This document shows positions 57,802 to 64,000 of a DNA stretch of 64,000 nt, piece after piece; positions within the stretch are counted from its first letter, which is position 1; every line of letters starts with the position of its first letter. The notes under the pieces are model-generated. The model saw only the letters and a program-made list of their open reading frames with translations, was not told the origin of the DNA and made no database searches. A program made the position numbers and the translations under genes. The stretch comes from JADJMO01 sp016794445 (GTDB lineage: Bacteria > Myxococcota_A > Polyangia > Polyangiales > JADJMO01), in NCBI GenBank assembly GCA_016794445.1, contig JAEUKC010000254.1:1-64000 (forward strand), in the 5' to 3' direction.

Positions 57802-58896
57802 CTAGACCCGACGGAGGGCCACGGCGGCCCCGACCGCGGTGGCCGCGCCGACCGCGGCGAGCGGCCAGCCGGCGGTGGGTCGCGCGGCGTGTTCGGCGAG
57901 CGGCGGGTGCTTCGGCGGGTCGTCGGCGAACGGCGCCGGCAGCGCGAGGCCATCGCGCGAGGGCAGCGGGCGGGAGCCGTCGAGCCCCTCACCGCGCAGC
58001 GCGCGGTCGAACGTGAGCAACGCGTCGAGGGCGCCGGGGCCCGCGGCGAACTCCGCGCTGTGCGCGCCGCGGAAGACCTCGAGCTCGAACGGGACGCCGT
58101 CCTTCTCGAGCGCCGCGCACAAGGCCTCGGTGGGCTTGCGCTGGTGGTCGTCCTTCGCGGTCAGCAGCCGGAGGCGCTGCGGCTGCGAGCGCCCGAGGAC
58201 CGCGGCGCGCAGCGGGTCGAGCAGCTCCTCGGTGAACGGCTGGATCCCCACCACGGTGGAGAAGAGATCGGCGCACGCCGAGCCCGAGTAGATCGCCCAC
58301 AGGCCGCCCGAGGACATGCCGCCCACGCCCGTCGCCGCGCGGGTCGGGATGACCGGCAGCTCCTTGTGCGCCCGCGCGACCAGCATGCGCAGGAACTCGG
58401 TGACCATGGCGCCGTGCGGCCCGGGCTGCAGCTGCCGACCGACGACCCACGGCGTGATCATCACCATGCCGCGGTAGGGCTTGGCGGCGAGCGCGCCGTT
58501 CATGCGCTCGAGGTCGCTCGGTCGCGAGAGGTGCTCGAAATCCTTGTCGGTGAGGTTGGCGCGGCGGAGCGCGGTGTCGGCCTGGCCGAGCTTGTATTCG
58601 TCCCACCAGCCCCACACCCCGGTCTTGTAGCCCTGCATGTTGTGGTGGCCGCCGGGGAGCAGGATCACCATCGGCAACCCCTCGGGCGGGATCACCTTCG
58701 GGGTCGCGACCAGCACGCGCGAGGGCCCGCCGTAGAACGGCGACTTGTCGTACTCCCACATGGTGAAGGTCGACGACGGCGGCGGGTCGACGGGGTGGCA
58801 GAGCTCGCCGTCGAACGGCTCTCCGCGCGCGCGACGGGTCAGGGCCGCGGCGGAGAGGGCTGCGGCCGCGCCGAGGAACGCGCGGCGGGAGTGCAC
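57802..58896 (-). CDS. Tat-exported alpha/beta hydrolase with C-terminal membrane helix
   Basis: Predicted exported esterase-like protein of 364 residues. The N-terminus is a twin-arginine signal (SRRAFLGAAAALSAAAL). The nucleophile elbow is GMSSGGLWA (about 194-202), the oxyanion region is VILLPGGHHNMQG, and a candidate catalytic His is in RGAHSAEF. A hydrophobic segment plus RR closes the protein (about 343-364), suggesting a C-terminal membrane anchor. It resembles PHB-depolymerase/feruloyl-esterase-like hydrolases in order of motifs. The substrate is not evident. It is divergent from the aminotransferase, and the 106-base gap carries the second 42-bp repeat. Confidence 0.76.
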   Translation of the reverse strand: MHSRRAFLGAAAALSAAALTRRARGEPFDGELCHPVDPPPSSTFTMWEYDKSPFYGGPSRVLVATPKVIPPEGLPMVILLPGGHHNMQGYKTGVWGWWDEYKLGQADTALRRANLTDKDFEHLSRPSDLERMNGALAAKPYRGMVMITPWVVGRQLQPGPHGAMVTEFLRMLVARAHKELPVIPTRAATGVGGMSSGGLWAIYSGSACADLFSTVVGIQPFTEELLDPLRAAVLGRSQPQRLRLLTAKDDHQRKPTEALCAALEKDGVPFELEVFRGAHSAEFAAGPGALDALLTFDRALRGEGLDGSRPLPSRDGLALPAPFADDPPKHPPLAEHAARPTAGWPLAAVGAATAVGAAVALRRV

Positions 58897-58936
58897 CCGG
58901 GGATCGTAAGCAGGGCGGCGTCCGGTCGGCCAACTT

Positions 58937-58978
58937 GCTTTGTCGCTCCCGGACCGTCCCCGTCCGGTCCTCCGCTCC
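58937..58978. repeat. 42-bp hairpin repeat, copy 2 (upstream of the aminotransferase)
   Basis: Second copy of the element at 46793-46834, with one mismatch at 58972. It carries the same CCGGAC/GTCCGG hairpin in the same orientation relative to the downstream gene, 24 bases before the aminotransferase start. Flanking bases are not conserved, which marks the element's edges. Confidence 0.8.
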
Positions 58979-59002
58979 GGAGTTTCGGGCTATGGAGGGG
59001 CG

Positions 59003-60166
59003 GTGACGTTCTCCGCGCGCACCCGCTTCGACCTCGGCGAGAGCGCGCTGTCGCGTACGCTCGCCGACGCGCGCCGGGCCGGGGCGGCCGACCTCACCGA
59101 GTCGAACCCCACGCGGTGCGGGCTCGCCTCGCCCGAGGCGGTGGCCTTGCTAGGGCACCCCCGCGGCGCCAAGTACTCCCCGGACCCGATGGGCGAAGCC
59201 AGCGCGCGCGAGGCGATCGCGGCCGATCTCGCGCGGCGGGGGCACGCGATCGATCCGTCGCGCGTGATCCTCTCGGCGAGCACGAGCGAGGCCTACGGGT
59301 GGCTCTTCAAGCTGCTCGCGGACCCGGGCGACGCGGTCCTGGTACCGCAGCCCAGCTACCCCCTGTTCGAGTGGCTCGCGCGGCTCGAGGGCGTGCGGCT
59401 CGTGCCGTATCCGCTGGTGCGCGAGGAGAACTTCCGGCTGGACGTCGGGGCCATCGCGCCGCTGGTCGACGACAGCACGCGCGCGATCCTGCTCGTGCAC
59501 CCGAACAACCCCACCGGCACGTTCGTGCGGCGCGCGGACGCCGAGGCGCTCGAGGCGCTGTGCGAGGCGCGCGGGCTCTCGCTGGTGGTCGACGAGGTGT
59601 TCGCCGACTACCCGCACGGCGCGCTGCGCGACGACCGGCTCCCGAGCTTCGTGGGCCGGCGGCGCGTGCCGACGTTCGTGCTGTCGGGTCTCTCCAAGGT
59701 GCTCGCGCTCCCACAGCTCAAGCTCGGGTGGACGGTCGTCGACGGGCCGGAGGCGCAGGTGCGCGACGCCCTCGCGCGGCTCGAGCTGATCGCGGACACC
59801 TACCTCTCGGTGTCGACCCCGGTGCAGCGCGCGCTGCCGGAGCTGCTCGCGCTGCGCGACGAGGTGCAGGGCCGCCTCCGCGCGCGGCTCGCCGAGAACC
59901 TGCGCGCGATCGACGCCGCCTGCGCGGGGAGCCCCGTGCGACGGCTGCCGAGCGACGGCGGCTGGACGGCGATCCTCGAGGTCCCGCGCACCCGCGAGGA
60001 CACGGCCTGGGTGGAGCTGCTCGCCGCCGAGGCCTCCGTTCTCGTGCAGCCGGGGTGGTTCTACGACCTCGATCGCGAGGGGTTCCTGGTCGTGAGCTTG
60101 CTGCCAGATCCTGCCACGTTCGCGCCGGCGATCGCGCGCGCGGTGGCGCGGATCGCGGCCGGCTAG
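59003..60166 (+). CDS. Class I/II aminotransferase
   Basis: PLP-dependent aminotransferase of 387 residues. Motifs: TESNPTRCGLASP, KYSPDPMGEASAREAIA, the SASTSEAYGWLF cofactor loop, VHPNNPTGTFV with the conserved Asn, DEVFADYP and the PLP-lysine motif SGLSKVLALPQLKLGW. The GTG at 59003 is preceded by GGAGGGGCG. The fold-type and length fit the aspartate/aromatic aminotransferase branch. The amino acid it uses is not clear. The 3' end overlaps the TerB-like gene by 4 bases on the opposite strand. Confidence 0.9.
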   Translation: MTFSARTRFDLGESALSRTLADARRAGAADLTESNPTRCGLASPEAVALLGHPRGAKYSPDPMGEASAREAIAADLARRGHAIDPSRVILSASTSEAYGWLFKLLADPGDAVLVPQPSYPLFEWLARLEGVRLVPYPLVREENFRLDVGAIAPLVDDSTRAILLVHPNNPTGTFVRRADAEALEALCEARGLSLVVDEVFADYPHGALRDDRLPSFVGRRRVPTFVLSGLSKVLALPQLKLGWTVVDGPEAQVRDALARLELIADTYLSVSTPVQRALPELLALRDEVQGRLRARLAENLRAIDAACAGSPVRRLPSDGGWTAILEVPRTREDTAWVELLAAEASVLVQPGWFYDLDREGFLVVSLLPDPATFAPAIARAVARIAAG

Positions 60167-60516
60167 GCCTTGTGGGCGGCGAGCTTCGCGTCGACCTCAG
60201 CCGCCGAGAGGCCGATCGCGCCGGCGACCGTGTCGAGGTACGCGCGCTCCTCGGGGGCGATCTTGCCGTCGGCGAGGGTGGCCTCGATCAGGATGTCGAA
60301 GGCCTCCTGCTGCACGTCGGCGGGCAGGGCCTTCACCGCGTCCGAAGCCTCGCTGCGGTCGACGATCGGGAAGATCGTGTCGCGCTCGTCGAGCGGGATG
60401 CCGAACCGCGCGAGCAGCCGGTCGATGAACTTGTCCTCGGCGTCGTCGAGGTCGTCGTCGGAGACGATGATGCCAGCGATGAGTCGGCAGACGTTGCGGC
60501 GGAGGGTGTCGTCCAT
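60163..60516 (-). CDS. TerB-like helical protein
   Basis: Cytoplasmic, all-helical protein of 117 residues. The C-terminal half has the TerB/DjlA-type motif with an acidic loop (EATLADGKIAPEERAYLDTVAGAIGLSAAEV), and the N-terminal half looks like a diverged copy of it (AGIIVSDDDLDDAEDKFIDRLL). TerB-like domains may bind metal through such Asp loops. The true role is often unknown. I use the ATG at 60516 instead of the longer start because the extra 13 residues are not conserved in character. Confidence 0.72.
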   Translation of the reverse strand: MDDTLRRNVCRLIAGIIVSDDDLDDAEDKFIDRLLARFGIPLDERDTIFPIVDRSEASDAVKALPADVQQEAFDILIEATLADGKIAPEERAYLDTVAGAIGLSAAEVDAKLAAHKA

Positions 60517-60584
60517 GGCCCGGCTAGCGTCGGGCGTCCGGGCCCCTTCGGTCAAGCCATCCTTCGGTGTATAGGGCCGGACCG

Positions 60585-61046
60585 ATGACGGCGTTCGACC
60601 GCGACCGCGTGCTCGCCCTGATGGACCAGGGCTTCCGTCAGATGGTCCCGCACAACGCGGAGCTCGGGCTGCGCATGATCGACTGCGCGCCAGGCATGGC
60701 CGTGCTGGTCCTCCCCTGGAACGAGCGCCTGATCGGCAACCCCGAGAAGCGCGTGCTGCACGGCGGCGCGATCACCACGCTGGTCGACGCTTGCTGCGGC
60801 GCCTCGGTGTTCCTGCGCCTCGGCAACCCGACCCCGATCGCGACGCTCGATCTGCGCATCGACTACCTCAAGCCGGCGACGCCCGACCGCGACGTGGTCG
60901 CGCGCGCCGAGTGCTACCACAAGACCAAGAACGTCGCGTTCGTGCGCGCGGTCGCCTACCACGACGACCCGAGCGACCCGATCGCCTCGGCCGCGGCCAC
61001 GTTCATGCTCTCGACCAAGGGCAAGTCGGTGGTGCACCGCTCATGA
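60585..61046 (+). CDS. PaaI-family hot-dog thioesterase (1)
   Basis: Single hot-dog domain of 153 residues. The family's HGG motif with the active-site Asp/Glu helix is VLHGGAITTLVDACCG (about 59-74). Later strands (PTPIATLDLRIDYLKPA and VAFVRAVAYHDD) are typical. It probably hydrolyses acyl-CoA or aryl-CoA esters as a tetramer. The ATG at 60585 fits the family N-terminus. The stop overlaps the next gene (ATGA), which encodes a second thioesterase. The 68-base divergent gap to the TerB-like gene should hold the promoter. Confidence 0.88.
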   Translation: MTAFDRDRVLALMDQGFRQMVPHNAELGLRMIDCAPGMAVLVLPWNERLIGNPEKRVLHGGAITTLVDACCGASVFLRLGNPTPIATLDLRIDYLKPATPDRDVVARAECYHKTKNVAFVRAVAYHDDPSDPIASAAATFMLSTKGKSVVHRS

Positions 61047-61477
61047 GCCTGAAGGAGATCCTCGAGTCGGCCCGCGAGCGCGGGGACTTCTCGGCGTTCG
61101 TCGACGCGATCCCCTACGCGCGGTTCCTAGGGCTCACCGTGCGACGCGAGGGCGAGTCGCTGATCACCACCATGACGTTCTCGCCGATGCTCGTCGGCAA
61201 CGCGACCATCCCCGCGCTGCACGGTGGGACGATCGGGGGACTCGTCGAGTCGGCGGCGGTGTTCCAGCTGCTCTACGAGGCCGACCAGCTCGTGCTGCCG
61301 AAGATCATCAACGTCACCGTCGACTACCTGCGCTCGGCGCGCGCGGTCGACACCCACGCGACCGGGATCATCACCAAGCAGGGCCGAAGGGTGACGAGCG
61401 TGCGCGCCGTCGCCTGGCAAGAGGACCGCGACAAGCCGATCGCCACGGCGAGCGCGCACTACCTGGTCGGGGCCTGA
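61043..61477 (+). CDS. PaaI-family hot-dog thioesterase (2)
   Basis: Second hot-dog protein (144 residues), diverged from its neighbour but with the same motif, ALHGGTIGGLVESAAVF, where the acidic catalytic residue is Glu in place of Asp. The C-terminal strands (KIINVTVDYLRSARAVDTHA and VTSVRAVAWQED) match. Coupled translation with the first suggests a heteromer or two related substrates. The stop is directly followed by the SelO start (TGAGTG). Confidence 0.88.
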   Translation: MSLKEILESARERGDFSAFVDAIPYARFLGLTVRREGESLITTMTFSPMLVGNATIPALHGGTIGGLVESAAVFQLLYEADQLVLPKIINVTVDYLRSARAVDTHATGIITKQGRRVTSVRAVAWQEDRDKPIATASAHYLVGA

Positions 61478-62851
61478 GTGTACCGGCCGAGCAAGGCGCA
61501 CGCGGCGCTCGGCCCCGCGTTCTACGACGAGGTCACCCCCGCGCGGTTCCCGCTGCACGTGGAGCGGTTCTGGAACGCGCGCTGGGCCGAGCGCGTGGGG
61601 CTCGGTGGTCTAGATCGCGAGAAGCACCTCGCGCGCCTCGCGCCGCTCGAAGGCAGCCTCGAGAGGCCCCTCGCCCTCCGCTACCACGGGCACCAGTTCG
61701 ACAACTACAACCCTGCCCTCGGCGACGGCCGGGGGTTCCTCCACGCGCAGCTCCTCGACGATCGAGGCCGCCTCCTCGACCTCGGCACCAAGGGCAGCGG
61801 CCAGACCCCGTGGTCGCGCGGGGGCGACGGGCGCCTCACGCTCAAGGGCGGCGTGCGCGAGGTGCTGGCGACCGAGATGCTCGAGGCGCTCGGGGTCTAC
61901 ACGTCGAAGACGTTCTCGCTGTTCGAGACGGGCGAAGAGCTGTTCCGCGGCGACGAACCCTCGCCGACCCGATCCTCGATCCTCGTGCGCCTCTCGCACT
62001 CGCACGTGCGCATCGGCACGTTCCAGCGGCTCGCCTACGAGAACGACAAGGCCTCGCTCGGTCGCCTCGTCGAGCACTGCCTCGCGCACTACGTGAAGGA
62101 GCCGACGGAGCTTGTCGCGCCGGTCGCGCTGCTCGCGCACGTGGTCGAGGAGAGCGCGCGCCTCGCGGCCCAGTGGATGGTCGCCGGGTTCGTGCACGGC
62201 GTGCTCAACAGCGACAACATGAACGTGACGGGCGAGAGCTTCGACTACGGCCCGTGGCGGTTCTTGCCGCGGTACGACCCGGCGTTCACCGCGGCGTACT
62301 TCGACCACGGCGGGCTCTACTGCTACGCGCGGCAGCCGCAGGCCGTGATGAACAACCTCCTGCGGCTCGCCCGCGCAATCGCGCTGCTCGAGCCGATGGC
62401 CTCGCTCGAGCCGGTGCTCTCGCGGTTCGAGGCGCGCTTCTCGGCGCACGTCGCGAAGGCATGGATCGGTCGCCTCGGCCTGCGCTCGCGCGACCCTGAC
62501 CAGGACCTGGCGCTGGTAGAGGTGTGCTTCGACTTCCTCGACCGCACCCGGATGGGGCTGGACGAGCTCTGCTTCGACTTCTTCGGCGGACCGGCCAGCA
62601 CCGCGCGCGCGTTCGACGGTCCCCGCGGCCGCCTCTACCGCGAGGCCGGTCCGCTCACCGACGCCCTCGACGCCTACGAGCCGGTCGCCGACCGCCTCGC
62701 GGATCCCTACTTCCAGCGCAAGGATCCCTGCACCATGCGCATCGACGAGGTGGAGGCGATCTGGCTCCCCATCGCCGAGCGCGACGACTGGACGCGTTTC
62801 CAGGCGAAGATCGCGGAGGTTCGCGCCCTGGGCCAGGTGTACGCGGGCTAG
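61478..62851 (+). CDS. SelO-family protein adenylyltransferase (YdiU-like)
   Basis: Pseudokinase-fold enzyme that transfers AMP to protein hydroxyls in known members. The 457-residue protein has the ALRYHGHQFDNYNPALGDGR start motif, LDLGTKGSGQTPWSRGGDGR, SHSHVRIGTFQ and the catalytic HGVLNSDNMNVTG followed by DYGPW with its metal Asp. It is shorter than E. coli YdiU, and the C-terminal third is diverged, lacking the usual RNYLAQ-type end. No selenocysteine codon is involved. The GTG start directly abuts the thioesterase stop. Confidence 0.84.
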   Translation: MYRPSKAHAALGPAFYDEVTPARFPLHVERFWNARWAERVGLGGLDREKHLARLAPLEGSLERPLALRYHGHQFDNYNPALGDGRGFLHAQLLDDRGRLLDLGTKGSGQTPWSRGGDGRLTLKGGVREVLATEMLEALGVYTSKTFSLFETGEELFRGDEPSPTRSSILVRLSHSHVRIGTFQRLAYENDKASLGRLVEHCLAHYVKEPTELVAPVALLAHVVEESARLAAQWMVAGFVHGVLNSDNMNVTGESFDYGPWRFLPRYDPAFTAAYFDHGGLYCYARQPQAVMNNLLRLARAIALLEPMASLEPVLSRFEARFSAHVAKAWIGRLGLRSRDPDQDLALVEVCFDFLDRTRMGLDELCFDFFGGPASTARAFDGPRGRLYREAGPLTDALDAYEPVADRLADPYFQRKDPCTMRIDEVEAIWLPIAERDDWTRFQAKIAEVRALGQVYAG

Positions 62852-62923
62852 AGCGGATGTGGTTGACGCATGGCGACGAAACGTTTGCTTGAAAGCGTTG
62901 GTCGCTCGTACACAATCGGGGGA

Positions 62924-64000
62924 ATGCAACGCTTCCCCTTTCTCCGCTTCGTGGCGCTCGGCGCCGTGGTCTGCAGCTCGGTCGGCTTCGTGGCCTGCGC
63001 CACCGGGTCGTCGGGTGACGTCGACATCATCCCTGGTGACGGCGGGGCAGACGGGAGCACGGACGACACGGGCGGTGGCGACACCGGCGGAGGGGACACC
63101 GGCGCGCCGACGGACGGCGGCGACACCGGCACGACGACGGACGGCGGAGACGGTGGCGGCGACACGGGCACGGTCGCGGAGACCGGCGACGGTGGCGACG
63201 GCAGCACCTGCGCGGCGGGCTGTCCCGTGGGCAAGTGGGACATCGACGGCGACCCGCTGACCGGCGAGTGCGGCTGCGAGTACGCCTGCGTGAAGAAGGG
63301 CACCACGGATCCGATCGACGACAAGTACACGGACGACAACTGCGACGGCAGCGACGGCGTGGTCGAGAAGTGCATCTACGTGACCCCGAGCACAGCGGGC
63401 GACGACGCGAACTCGGGCACTCGCGTGAAGCCGATGAAGACGATCACGGCCGCGATCGCCAAGGCGAAGGCCACGGGTGTGCCCGCGGTCTGCCTCGGCG
63501 GCGGCACGTACACCGGCCTCGTGCAGATGGAGAGTGGAATCTCGCTGTACGGTGGGTTCGACGAGAGCGATCCCTCGTTCAAGTTCAAGCGGTCGGCCGC
63601 GGCCACGTCCACGCTGGTGAACGCGGGCACCGTGGTCTACGCGCCGAACGTCGATGCAGAGACCCACCTCGAGGGACTCAACATCACGGCCAACGCGCCG
63701 GTCGGCATCGGCGCCAGCGCGTACGGCGTTCGCCTCGGCGGTGGGACGGCCACGTTCTACGTCCGCTACAACAGGATCACCGTCGCCGGGGGCACGGCCG
63801 GTTCTGACGGAGCCATCGGAGCCGATGGGACGAACGGTGCAGATGGAGTGAAGGGCTTGGACGGCCTGTCCAACGACTCTGGCGGAAGGACGGGCGGGAC
63901 CGCCCCAACCTCTCCTTGCGGAGCTCAGGGCGGAACAGGTGGGACCGGTGGCTATTCCACTGGAGCCGGCGCCGGTGGTTCAGCGGGCTTCGGTGGGACA
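62924..64000 (+). CDS. Predicted lipoprotein with collagen-like repeats (3' end outside window)
   Basis: Open reading frame of at least 359 codons that runs off the window. The ATG is preceded by GGGGG. A lipobox-like GFVACATG (Cys about 26) predicts a lipid anchor. Residues ~30-95 are an Asp/Gly/Thr spacer. A small Cys module follows (CAAGCPVGKW ... CGCEYAC). Then comes a DUF1565/pectate-lyase-like beta-helix start (TPSTAGDDANSGTRVKPMKT, about 148-167, then CLGGGTYTGLV). Gly-x-x collagen-like repeats begin near 290 (GSDGAIGADGTNGADG) and become Gly-rich to the edge. A surface or fibre role is inferred. Confidence 0.78.
   Translation, partial: MQRFPFLRFVALGAVVCSSVGFVACATGSSGDVDIIPGDGGADGSTDDTGGGDTGGGDTGAPTDGGDTGTTTDGGDGGGDTGTVAETGDGGDGSTCAAGCPVGKWDIDGDPLTGECGCEYACVKKGTTDPIDDKYTDDNCDGSDGVVEKCIYVTPSTAGDDANSGTRVKPMKTITAAIAKAKATGVPAVCLGGGTYTGLVQMESGISLYGGFDESDPSFKFKRSAAATSTLVNAGTVVYAPNVDAETHLEGLNITANAPVGIGASAYGVRLGGGTATFYVRYNRITVAGGTAGSDGAIGADGTNGADGVKGLDGLSNDSGGRTGGTAPTSPCGAQGGTGGTGGYSTGAGAGGSAGFGGT

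Noticed and set aside
1..64000. tRNA, rRNA, insertion sequence, prophage or toxin-antitoxin modules
   Set aside because: I looked for CCA-ended cloverleafs, transposase motifs, terminal inverted repeats and phage structural genes and saw none. The YwqK-like MORN protein at 36583 is anchored and operon-bound, and is not a convincing antitoxin.

Overview
The window reads as one contiguous piece of a very GC-rich chromosome from a member of the Myxococcota (formerly Deltaproteobacteria, Myxococcales), most likely from the Polyangiales side. The grounds are the almost exclusive G/C third codon positions, many secreted lipoproteins with short low-complexity Asp/Thr/Gly or Ala/Ser linkers, a Ser/Thr kinase with a PEGA domain next to a TPR-PEGA protein, a sigma-54 activator with a large sensory N-terminus, and a giant Cys-repeat protein ending in a MYXO-CTERM-like tail. 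I place about 50 protein genes. I saw no rRNA or tRNA genes, CRISPR array, insertion sequence or phage module. No gene-free stretch exceeds 300 bases.

Layout. 97-3128: pntAB transhydrogenase. 3138-5682: a DHH-family phosphoesterase and two small lipoproteins. 5715-12295: a signalling run of two overlapping sensor histidine kinases, a Ser/Thr kinase and a TPR-PEGA protein. 12273-21997 (minus strand): an operon of nine genes plus a trailing diguanylate cyclase. It is led by an ECF-like sigma factor and a putative anti-sigma factor, followed by three lipoproteins (two are tandem paralogues ending CGGCG), a large membrane protein, an ABC ATPase and permease, and a DUF58 protein. Most junctions overlap, which suggests translational coupling. 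22129-26639: a small lipoprotein, then apt, a PP2C phosphatase and cysD-cysN on the minus strand. CysN carries what looks like a decayed APS-kinase tail. 26761-31147: an OmpA/TSP3 outer-membrane protein, a Cys-rich lipoprotein and an FAD-dependent UDP-galactopyranose-mutase-like oxidoreductase.

31163-46108 is the most unusual block, six minus-strand genes in a row. In transcription order they are an acidic papain-like protease with two zinc ribbons, a coupled small protein, a sigma-54 activator, a 10-repeat FN3 lipoprotein ending in a cytochrome-c-like CxxCH domain, a MORN-repeat anchored protein, and a ~1800-residue Cys-repeat MYXO-CTERM protein. I infer a regulated cell-surface module. I do not recognise a described system that matches it.

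46155-64000 is mostly metabolic: an ASCH protein, tryptophanase, an APH-like kinase coupled to an APS-kinase-like gene, a universal stress protein with a Cys/His tail, a PhoB-type regulator, an MltD-like transglycosylase, an arginase-family enzyme, UbiD, alanine dehydrogenase, a Tat-exported hydrolase, an aminotransferase, a TerB-like protein, two hot-dog thioesterases coupled to SelO, and a lipoprotein with collagen-like repeats cut by the window end. A 42-bp hairpin-forming repeat occurs twice, each time just upstream of a PLP-enzyme gene.
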